From the NCBI GenBank assembly GCA_016490735.1, contig JAEMWC010000232.1, positions 155,001-219,000 on the forward strand: a stretch of 64,000 bases of DNA, given 5' to 3'. The stretch's first letter is position 1, and each line of letters starts with the position of its first letter. The translations under genes were made by a program, and so were the position numbers. Source of the stretch: Pachyseris speciosa (taxonomy: Eukaryota; Cnidaria; Anthozoa; Scleractinia; Pachyseridae). Below are positions 49,401-61,500 of the stretch, piece by piece. The notes below the pieces were generated by a model that did not search any database, was not told the origin of the DNA, and worked only from the letters and a program-made list of their open reading frames with translations.

Positions 49401-52400
49401 TACGTGATTCTCATTAACAAAAAACATTAAATCTTTATTGACTTTATTGACTCCATTTATTTATACACACAAAAAAAGGCCTTTGTAGCCCGCAGTTAGC
49501 GCAGCTACAGTTCTAGGCGGGCTAGTTAACTTATGAGTTACTACCTTGTTTGTATTTGTTTACTTTGCATTTATGTCGCTTTATTTTGCTTCAGCATTGT
49601 TTAGTTACGGTTAGTTTTGTTTTCGTTTAAGAACCGCGCGAAATTTATGAATGTGTTATCCAACGTGTGTATCTCATCACTAAACGGATTGGGCGGAATA
49701 AATCACAATATAAGCTAAGAAGGAGCTTATAGAATACCATCAAGAACTCAACCGCCACTGCCTCCAGCCGACTTAATGGACTTTTTTTTTTTTGAACCTG
49801 TCTTACGTCTGCGTACCTAACTATACCACCTACTGACGTTACGTTTACACACATCACTTGACTCCGCTCAGGTAGTGGAAACATTAGCCAAGGTCACCAC
49901 AGTCCCTCCAAGGACTACAGTGTTCCAGATAAGAGGGGGGTGTCAGGTCAAAAACCCTACAAGGTCAGCTACATGACCCGACAAATCAATCGAAAATTTA
50001 CAATGGTTTGGTGGGAGCAGTGGGAATTTGACCCGATGGAATGAGTAATCCTGTACCTCTTCCAGACTTCTATTTTCGCTGGTCCTTGTAGCTTCCTTTG
50101 TTATCAGGACTAGGGGTATTGTTTGTGCTGTATCATCTGTTGTTTTATTCTCCAATCACAGACCGCCTCTGGAAAGCTACAGGCTCTCTCGTTGGAATTT
50201 CTTGTTGACACCCTACCTTAGAATCTTATCTGGAACCCTGTTATGATTCACCCGGACAATTATGCTTCACAAGTTACGAGAGTCCACACTATTTAAATAC
50301 TCATTATGATTTCTACCAAGATTACTGAGCACATGAAGCCCTTCAAGCGGCTGAAAATCTGTTGTAAATAGGGCAGAATATCGAAAGCTCACCGCATTGA
50401 TGTTATCAAAGCCATCCTTGTTTGCTGCAATTTCAGCTTCAAATGCTTGATGTCTTTTCAGCTTTCGCTGGATGTTGGTCAAATCTCTGAATGACTCGTC
50501 CGTTGCTATTTGAAGTTTTTCCTGGATCCACGCCTCGAACTGAACAGAGAAAAGAAAAGTAATATTGTCATACAAGATGTGGTCGTTATATTAATGAAGC
50601 TTTATGGTGTCTGAAACCATGGTTTTCTTCATCGTTTTTCACTGTGTAAACGCTTTGATGTGAATCACGACTATAAGACAGCTCAGTTAAAGCTGGACAT
50701 CACAAGGCAAACAACACTACTAGAAATGTTTTTCTTGCTAAGAGTGTTACAACTTGACGACAAATATGCACGTAATTTAATTGTGGCTACTGATTTCAGT
50801 GGAGTAATCCAAACAAAATTCTCTCCCAAATCGAATCCCCGAATCCCTTAAGAATGTTGAGTTGATCATTTGAGTTGATAAGGCAAATTGGCGACCATAA
50901 AGGGATTTGAATCTGTTAAAGGCAGCATATTCACTTTCCCAAGAACACAGCGACAAAATTTCGCTAGAAGCCAACCGCCTCATTCTGACATGCACCCTCC
51001 CGAAAAAGTCCACTGTCCTCATCATATAAATTCCAAGGTCAAAAAATTCAGTAACGAATGTTACCTCTTGAGTATCGCGCTTAAAGTTCTGAAGCAGCTC
51101 TGACTGGAGTAATTCTTGTCGTCTGTTTGACGCCAGCTGTTTTACATTCTTTCTTCTTTTGATGACTTCGTCTTTGCGTTTTGAAATCCTAACGAAACAA
51201 ACATCAGGTACAGTTAATGTGATTTCTGACGGTTGAGTGACATGAGAACGAATTAGTCAGAAATTAATATTCTGGCAACACGATGTAGAGGGTCTCGTGT
51301 ATATGTTGTAGTTCAATGTTATCCTTGGTTCACTAATTTTTATTTATTCAAAATAGCACCATTAAATTATAGCTCTTGTTATTGTAAATTATCTATCTCA
51401 TTTATGGCCATTGATCTTTGGCAAGAAATACCATACAAGTTTAAAGATCTAAATCAATTTGCTTTCTCCAAAAGTATTAAAAACAATCTTCTATCTCAGC
51501 AATATCAAATGCAATTCTTCTAGCTCTTCCTTTAGTAATCCGTCCCTCTACTCCCATGTTTTTTATATGTTCACTCAATCAAGATGGAGGCTAACGCGAT
51601 AACCTCGCGGTTCTATTAGCCTCCATGTACAAACTATACACCAATGTTACCTTAAATTGTTATATTAGACTGCGAGTAGTCGACGACGCGTCTCCTCGCA
51701 ACTTCGCGCGCGCGCGTCTTTCGCCCGCCGCACAATCCATCGCCGAAATTAGTGACTACTCGCAGTCTATTGTTATATATGTATTTCTTCTTTCTTCTTA
51801 TGCTAATATTGAATTTAAAAATGGAAGTGCAAAAAAATAAAGTGAAGTGAAGTATCTTATTTTCTTGTACTTAGTCTAAAGATGCAGTCGTAATCCGTAC
51901 TTGAATTATTTTTAATTAATATCAATTCATTTGTCTTATTTTTCCTTCTGTGTTTTTAACATTCTTTTAACCCACTCGATTAGCCTTGCTACCTTTGGGT
52001 GGGTACTTTTTATCTGTCTGTCAAATCTACTCATGCCTTTATTAGCTATTTTGCATTTGCATAGAAAAACATGCTTCATAATAGAGTACCTGAGAACTAG
52101 CATATAGCCAAGAGTATTTTCCACATTAAATAAAGTACATAAAAAAGTATGTTTTGTTCTTGTGTATGGTAATGAAAAATAATGAGAACAAAACAAAAGA
52201 ATATAGAAATTGTCGGCCGTGGTAATAAGGATAAAATTGAACCACAACCTTTATTCTTCAGATGGCTGACTGAACCATCCTAAATATACTGTTAACTTTG
52301 AATGTCTCGTGTCAGTGAAGTCAAAATTCTGCTTTTTCAACACTAGGAGGCCTGGTGTAAAAGTATCCTTTTTAGCTTTATCGGCAGAGCAGTAGCCTCA

Positions 52401-55400
52401 CCATTGTTGATCAGGGTGACCAGCCTTCAACAAACTCTTTGCCATGTCAGACAAAGAGTGCAGTTTCTCTTCCTGGGCTGTTAAGGTCTTCTCAAAGTTC
52501 TCCTGTTGTTTGAGCAGCATCACAACATCATCTACAGAGGTCTGCGAAGAAAGCACTAGCAGTGATGAGAACAATGAATCCCTAAGCGTCACCTACACCA
52601 CGGAATGAAACGAATTATTAAATAGTTCCATACCCCAAGATCATCATTGGAGAGGAAAGCCTCGTGAGAAGCTGACAAAGAATCAACATGCTCTGCATCT
52701 CGGATGAATGCCTGCAACATAAAAAAAAGAAAAAAAAGATTTTTTTCGTCACTTTTTCCGACCTGAATATATCACCATGAAACTAAATAAATACAAGTGT
52801 ATTTGAGTCACATGTACACCTCTCTACACCCCAATACAAATCAACTGCTGCATTATACAGATCTCTACTGATTAACATGACAAACACAATCTATTGTTTC
52901 ATTTCACAAGCAGGATAAAATATTTGCATGAGATCTGTATGGGTAAATGCTCATACAGATCTCCCGCTCATATTTGATCTAATACATACAATTCACTGGA
53001 TGGTACTTTGTCATGCCAACAACTTTCACTCAAAACAGGGAACCCAATCACCACAGAATCAAAAGTTAGCATGACATTAATTGCCTGGATTAAAACAACG
53101 ATGATATTAAGGCAACTAACCTGCAAATCCTGGCCTTCAAGGAGCACGTCATTTCTTTCACACCAAGTGTCCTTCAAAGCTACCTTCTCTTGTTTAAGCG
53201 CTGTTAATCTGTCTTTAACCTGCCTCATACGTGGATTAGAGGCTGCCATCTTCTCACCATATTCTATTAACTGGTCAAACCTACAAAAAATAATTTAGAG
53301 AAGTTTTCAATTGAGTGTCGTAAAAACAAAACCAAAGATAGACACAAACAGCGCAATAAGCCAATCAGAATTCAAAGTAATTATGCATAACCGCGTGGTA
53401 AAATGCATGAGCAAGTACGATCGGTTTTGGTTTTGCTTCTCATTGGCTGAGAAAGTGGTGCGAGTTTTGCCAACCAATAACAAGGTGAGATAGAGCAAAA
53501 CCTATGTAAATGATAATAACTGTCGACATTCAATTAAAAACCACTGTAATATTAAGCCTTTGCCAAACGGCGAAAGATAGTCGATGATAGTTGAAACACG
53601 CGCTATCTTTTGACCACCAACTATCATTCACTTGCTCAAAAATCTCATTATAGTCGATGATAGTTTTTGCCATTTGCCCACGCGCATGATAGTTGCAAAT
53701 AATAATAAAAAAAATGCCGTGCTGTCGATATTAGACGTCGCAGAACTGGAGCTTGTTGTTATTGGAAACCTGAGAAGGAAAATAATAAAAATCAAGAAAA
53801 CAAAGAACAAACAAAATGATGGAAATCTTGACTATGACGAGGAAGAAGATGGACAAAAAAAAAAACGTCGCCATATGTTAGACGCAAAACAAGAGTCGGA
53901 GAAGTCGAAGAGGAAAGCGATCAAATGGGCCAACATGCCATTATCGCGCAGGGGCTGAGGGTGGGGGAGTGCAAGCGTGGCCTGGTCTCTTTGGAGGTTT
54001 ATTACTGGACGCAATTCTAAGTTACAAAATTAAATGACTGTGGCAGTAAAACAGCTTGAAAACTAAGCCAAAGCTTAATTAGACCATTTAGTTACTTAGG
54101 GGAGAGTGCTTCTCATCGGAACGATTTCAGCACCCAAGATCTTCTTGGGGATAGCTCGATTTGGGGGGGGGGGGCAGGGTAGGGTGCCGTAATTGCGACG
54201 GGCTTTTTAAGCAAGCAGGGATGTACAAAGAGTAGCCGGGGAATCCAGCCACATGTGCATTGTGGCATTTTATTCAAAGTGCTCTTTTTCCTTCAAAGTA
54301 GCCTGGGATTGAACTCAGAATTTACGGGGGAAATCCCCGGCCCCCGGCCCTTAATGATAGTCCTGGGCTCATACTGATGTACCTGTCATTATGGGTTTGT
54401 ATATCCTCCCACTTTTCCTCATGTTCTTGAATCAGCTGCTTAGCAGTGTTCACATCTTTTGGCGTCTCTGCTATCCTGAGTGCCTCACGCATGTCAGACG
54501 CCCAAGATAACTGCAAAGCATAACGGCAACAAATATTTACATTTTCATTTTCCTTCAAACAAAAATGAAATTCAACATTTAGCAAAAACATAAAAGAGAA
54601 AGACATATGGTAAGTATTAAGGTTCTCACGGAGTCCACGTAGGCTGCTGTAAAACTAGCTAGCCGTCTTCTTTTCAAGAAAAAATACAAGTACTTTTGTG
54701 AAACACTTACAAACACAACAACTTGGATAAACCTAGCCTGCATTGCAGATGTAATCTAACCCTGGTTAGTAACGTCTGCGAAGCAGCACAGAATTCCTTG
54801 TTCTGGACCCCCAACGGACTCAATGAATTACCAGAAGTGCGTTCCGGATTTTCCTTTAAAGTGATTGGCTATTGATAATGGCTTTTGTTGACGAGCCAGT
54901 CATAGCACAGACTCAAATTCTGGTACACAGAACAAGGGATACGTTACTAACTGGGGTTACATTACGTCTGCAACGTAGGCTAGATAAACCTCACCATCAG
55001 TTCGGAATTTTAATAAGAATTTTGGTATACGCGGTATATAAACATTAAGAGGTTTACCAAATCTCTCGAATCAGCCAAAAATCCCTGCTGGCCATAAGCT
55101 TCATCCAGGACTTGCTTCCTTTTACTTGCTTTGCCCTTCAAGGAAAACAAGTACAACTGTTACCTTTTAAACTGGACTACTTTCCTTCAAAACCAACTGT
55201 CTCTTTGGCATGATTTGGGTGATTTAAGGGTTGATTGGCAATATCACTCTAAAAGGTATACGAGGTAGTGCTGAATCGACAAATGGTACAGGTCCAGGAA
55301 ATCACACATATATTCCTAATCACATTTTTGCAGATGATCTCTTCAATAAATTCTCAGTATTTGGACTCAGAAAACAGAAAATTTGAATTTTGATGAGAGA

Positions 55401-57136
55401 TATCAAACAAACCTTTAAGCCATTCCAGAGATTAAGAATTTCAGCTTCTTTTGCTTTTATCTGTCGAGCTTGTCGAGGATGTTGAGAAACTAGACTAGAA
55501 ATTAAAAAAAGAGACACCTTTCTCATCATAAACATTACAAAGTAAACAAGTATACTTGAGCTTTATCTAAATAAGGAACGTTTGGATAAAAACGTAGAAA
55601 ACTTACGACTTTGCCTGCTCCTGAAGCTTTACACGTTTTTCGTCCACAGCAGCAAGATCCCGTTCAAAACCCTAAAAACGGTTTTAAAATAATATGACAA
55701 ATGGCCCACAGTAATTGGCTACCTGCTGTTGTGGTTACCCTGCCTATGGCGAAGCTAATAAAATAAATCAATGGTGATAGTGATGGTGATGGTGGACCAA
55801 CAAAGGCTCTAGAGAACAGGTGGTCAACCCATCACCCAACACCCACCCCTCACAGTTTTGTTTGACAACCAAACAGGGTGACAGCTGTTTCACTTATTAT
55901 TTAGAGCGCTTTTCAATTGAGTGTCGAAAGTAATTCTGTGTTTGCTTTGGTTTTGCATTGCTTCGCTCTGTGATTGGCCAGGAAAACTCGCGCCACTTTC
56001 TCAACCAATGAGAAGCAAAACCAAAACCAATTGCGACTTGCACGCGCATATTTTCCCGCGCTTTATGCCGGCTACATATAATTGCTTCGTATTCTGATTG
56101 GCTCATTGCACTGCTTACTTCTGTTTTGATTGGTCAGAGTAATTGCTTTGGTTTTGGTTTTACGACACTCAATTGAAAAGCGCTCTATTTATTAAACGAT
56201 TCAGTGATGTATTACCTGATGTCGCCTCTGTAAAGCTCTAACAGTCTCTAAGTCTCTCCCTAGGTCTCCGTCTGATAACACAGCATTCTTCTCTTGGATC
56301 CAGGACTTCATCTCATCACAGGAGTCGAAGAATAGCTCAACCCTGGCAAAATACAACAGTTTAGTTAAAACAAATATAGGCAATATAGACTTATAACACT
56401 TACCCTGTCAGAGAGAGCAACGCTATTATTGAATAATGTGGCTCTAACTACTGAACAGTACTTTCCCATATAAGGTGGTTCGCATTTTGAGTCCATGGAT
56501 GAAATCCTAAAGTATGACCATTCAAATGAAAGCTACTGAGCAGTACTTTCCTGTGGTGCTGCTTACTATGCTGTACAAGGTGGTTCTAACTTTTGAGTAT
56601 GTGGATGAAATCCTAAAGTGTGACCATTCAAATGAATTTGCTAGGGAGCTATACTTTCGCTGTGATGTTCTTTACTACATGATACATGTAAGAGGTGGTT
56701 TGAACTCAAGTCTGTCAACGAACATAAAAAGCTGTATAATACCTACCCATGCTTTTCTTTGAGTTCCTCTTCTTTAGCTTGCTTCAAACGTTGAAGATTT
56801 TCCCACCTACAAGGGGAAGGACTTGTTACATACCATTGCTGAGCATTACTTTGCCCTGTTCATTTTACAAGTCGAATTTCTTAACCTTTTTTTACAGTTC
56901 TAGCTGTACAGATATGGGGCCGAAATTGTAGGATTCAGAGTAAAGTTTATTTTAAAATCTGATAGAACTATACACGTTTGAAATCTACAGTTTCCAGAAC
57001 AATAATGCATGTATATTAATGAAAAATACAAACGCAAAAAAACAATAGTATTGGTGAAAATTCATTATTTTCATCTTTCATGGAGTCTCATTCGCTTGCA
57101 AAAAAAACAGCAGCAGCAGCAACAACAACAATAATA

Positions 57137-57174
<38 letters not shown>

Positions 57175-58557
57175 TTGTCATGCATGGACAGTAAATGAAA
57201 GAGAAAAAAATCAGAAATTTTCAAGAGTGGAAATCGGATAATTTCTGAAAATTAATTTGCCCTTTATTGCTGGTGAGAACAATATTTAGTAACAGCACAA
57301 ATACATGTAACAGGAATCTCACATGTCATTGATTTCTTTGCGTCTCCTCTTCACGGCAGCTGAGTGTCTGTGATCTGTGTTCACAAGTTGATCTGCTAGG
57401 GTGTTTATTTCAGCAATACGACTACTGTTTGCTGTCAGCTCCATCACAAGGCCCTGTAAATCGGACACATTAATTATTGTTCATAGCTTCTTATAAACCA
57501 TGTTACTCAAAAACCACAATAAGTGACCAACCACAGACACGCAAAAAACCTGGATCTGCACATGCGTAAGGCGACTTGATTAACAAATGGCAGAGATGGT
57601 AATCACAGGCTAAAAAGTAGTAGAAAGGTTTGACTTTTCTTACCTATTTTTGTTTGTTTGTAATTTGTTTGTTATTCAGAGAAGTGTAATATTAAACATA
57701 TTCACTTTCTTCTGATTAGCAAGTAGCAAAGGAATATGCTTTTACTACTATAAAGATTTTCCAATTAACTCAAGCTGCATTACTCCTAGCATTATCCTGT
57801 TAACCTCAAGGAGATCTGACAAACACATCAATAAGCACAGCACACTCATAACAATAACTACTGTTACTTAAAAATACAGATGTCACTATTCAATAACATC
57901 ATACACTGACCACATAGTTCTACAATAAAACACAACAGCAAGCATGCCACATTTAAGATAAATGGCATAATAAAAAAAAAAAAATTTACAGATAAAAGAG
58001 ATGTAGAAACAGCGGAAAATAGAAATATTAATACAGGTTAGCACACGACTCTACCTCAAGATTTTTGCGGATGGCATGAATATCTGTGTCTGATTCAGAT
58101 GCACCATAAGTGAGCTGATTCTCCTGATTAGCCAGAGCAAAATGTTATAACATTAGCATGGTCAAAAGCAAAAATTAATCACAAATTAAGCAAAATGTTA
58201 AATAGCTCTTGAAGAAATCTGAGGCTGGGAGAGCAAAAGGGTCATTAATATTGGGTGTTAAATTAAGGTTGATCTTTCATTGTACATTTTACCAATCAAT
58301 GGGGTTAAATGCAATTTAACCTAGTTAACGACTAGGAGCAAGTTTTTGCTCAGTTATTGGCATGGCATGGCATTTGCGTTTGCTAGTAGCCTTTCTGGCT
58401 TATGTCTGACGTCTTCAGGCAGTCCAGTGTTTAGCGGCAGTTCTGTTTATTTTATGCGTGAGCCTTTTCCATGTGCTTGTAGTTTTTACTTGCTCTGCGT
58501 ACGGGGCGTTGCAGCTCGTGTGTTTTTTAGTATTTCCCCTCCCTCCCCTCCTTTTAG

Positions 58558-58591
<34 letters not shown>

Positions 58592-61500
58592 GTTGTTGTT
58601 GTTGTTTTTATTAGTATTATTATTTATTTATTTATTGTTTCTTCCACTCCTAGTTCAGTGTGACGGGGGCTTGGTTTGGGGCCTGGTGTGGCGGGCGGGA
58701 TTCGTGGCTGGGTTGCGGGTATGGTAGGCTTATGAGGTGTTGTACCGACCTGGGTTTGGGTTGGCGGTACCAGCCCCCAGGCCCCTGAGCACCCAACCTC
58801 CACTTGCGACGCAGACATTAAGGTCCGCCGACCGGTTAGCTCAGTGGTAGAGCACCGGACTATCGTGCGGGAGGTCGTGGGTTCGAACCCCGGCCAGACC
58901 AACACTCAGGGTCTTTAAATAATTGAGGAGAAAGTGCTGCCTTTGTAATGACATCTACAAACGGTTAGACTTTCTAGTCTTCTCGGATAAGGACGATAAA
59001 CCGTAGGCCCCATCTCACAACTCTTCATAATTCTCTGATTCTGTGGGACGTAAAAGAACCACTAGGGACGCAACAAAACTCTGGCAGTGACCATCCCTAG
59101 TGTCTGTCTTAATTTGATATTTACATTACGGGGCACTCATAACTCATCTTCATTAATTGTAAACTGCGTTATAAGCAGTCTGGCAAAGTCCCCGGCCAGT
59201 GTTGTAATGCGCATTTGAATATTGCATAGAAAATGCGCAATATAAATGTGATATATTATTATTATTATTAATAATCATCATCATCATCATCATCATTTAT
59301 AGAGCGCTGTGTCCACTAATTGCTCAAAGCACTGTACAACAATTTAAATAAGTATGTCTTCAATTGCCACTTGAACTGGTCAACAGAGGTAACTTTCCTG
59401 ACTTCAAGAGGCAATTGATTCCATAGCCTAGGAGCAACTACAGAAAAAGCTCTATCACATACGTCTTTAGCCTAGATTTAGGCACAGCTACAGCGGTGAT
59501 TATATTGCCGTGAACACCTAAAATATGTCTGGAATGTTAATTGTGTTGTAACCAATCACAGGCATGATCTTCAAACCACAGAAGCCACAGGCAACGAACG
59601 GTCACGGAACAAATTATTTTCGTTTTGTTTAACATGTTTAAGGATACAAGCTGTCTTATTAGGAATTTAAAACACCACTGCTCCCCAAGATCAGTGCTGA
59701 GGACCGCATTCAGCACATCGTTCGATTTTAGAAAGAAAAATTTAGAAGCCAACACGACGCGACAACGACCGGCTTTCCATGTAACGACATAATGAACAAT
59801 CGTGTATTCTTAGAAAAATAAATTTTCAGATATGCATTCAACAATATAAAGCCGTTGGGTTGTAACATGCAACATGCGAGTTTACGGACATTTACGGAGA
59901 TTCTTTTGGTAAGAAGAACTGCAATCGGAGATAATCATGTTTTTTTTTCTTTTGCGCGCAAAATGTGCTAATAATCGCATCCAAAGGGGACTTAAAATCT
60001 TCTTGGCTAAATCCCCTCATAACTAGTTTCCTACAGCATGTAATCCCCCTTATATCAAATGCATAAATGCCTTCAGAGAAAAAGCAAAATTATATTTTGG
60101 AAGGAATACCGAAAATTGGGCTGTTTACTTTGCGCGATGTGTCAATCATTCCATAGATGTTGAATTTGGTCGGTGGTTTTCCAGTTTGCGATCTTGCGAT
60201 CATGGAACTTCTGCCAGCACAGTAGTCCGAAGGTTTAATCGTTAGCGTACATAAATCCAATCCCCTTATTCTACAAAAAAATATTAGCGAGGATTATGTT
60301 ATCAGAAACGAAAACATCGACAAGAACAACTCTCGAATTTCAACTTTATTATTAGCTACAAAAAAAAAAGAATAATAAATTACCAAATAGTAAATCTCCC
60401 TGACCTAACAAAAAAGTGTTAACGCTTGCTGCAATAGCCGCAAAGCAATGGGAATCAGAAAATTCTAACGGCTTACCTTGCAACATTGTAACTTGAGATC
60501 AGGCGTAACTACCGATTTCGATCGTTACAAAAAGTTTGAAAATTCCCACGCCAAACCGTTGCGTGCGTCGGCCCGGCACTTCGGCTTTGTAATTTATTTC
60601 AAAATCGTTCAAACCTGTATTCTTCGCTATTATAGCACACACTGTAAACAAATAGGAAGGAAAAGCAATTGTTTACTTGTAAAGAGACTGAATGTTAAAA
60701 CAAAACGAAAATAATTTGTTCCGTGACAGATAGGAAACCGTTCGTTGCCTGTGGTTTCTGTGGTTTGAAGATCTCGCCTGTGATTGGTTACAACACAATT
60801 AACATTCATGACATATTTTAGGTGTTCACGGCAATACAATCACCGCTGTAAAAGATTGTGAGAACTAGAACGAAGTAAACGTGGACTATTATGGTAGTGT
60901 AAAAGTTCAGACAGGTAAGTTGGTGCCAAGACATTAAGGCACTTGTACACTAAAAGCAATATTTTAAAATGTATGCGATAGTTTAATGGTAGCCAGTGAA
61001 GTTTAAACATGATAGGAGTAATATGGCCAAAATGCTTAGTTAACGTAACAATGCGTGCAGCAGTATTTTGTATTAATCTTAGCTTATTTAACAGGTGTTT
61101 GGGAAGTCCATATAACAAGGAGTTACTTGTACTATCCAGTTTAGAGCTAATGAACACGTGTACTAAAATTTCAGAGGTATCTTCACTTAAGTACCGTAAA
61201 GACTCACAGATAAGCCGCACCTTTTTCCCAAAACTTGTCATTCAAAATTGGGGGTGCGGCTTATCTGCAAGACCATTTGGAAAAAGTGCCGTAAATTTCC
61301 GTGAATTGACATTATTTTGGAAAAGTACATAAATATATACTACATAAAACTAAAACAGAGTATTGGTCATTGCTTTTGCAAGTTTGGTGGCTCCTAAAAG
61401 AGCCGTTGGTAATGCAAGTATTAGCTTATTTCAAGCTCGCATTTCTGTCACTGTTAAACAGTGCTAAACATTTGTTAACAGATTAAATGCTTTATGGTCA

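Noticed and set aside
58823..58900. Possible tRNA gene (A and B boxes present)
   Set aside because: The acceptor stem does not pair and the unit continues into a 430-bp SINE body repeated at 46316-46839. The same applies to the heads at 6665, 15985, 19520, 35531 and 37857.
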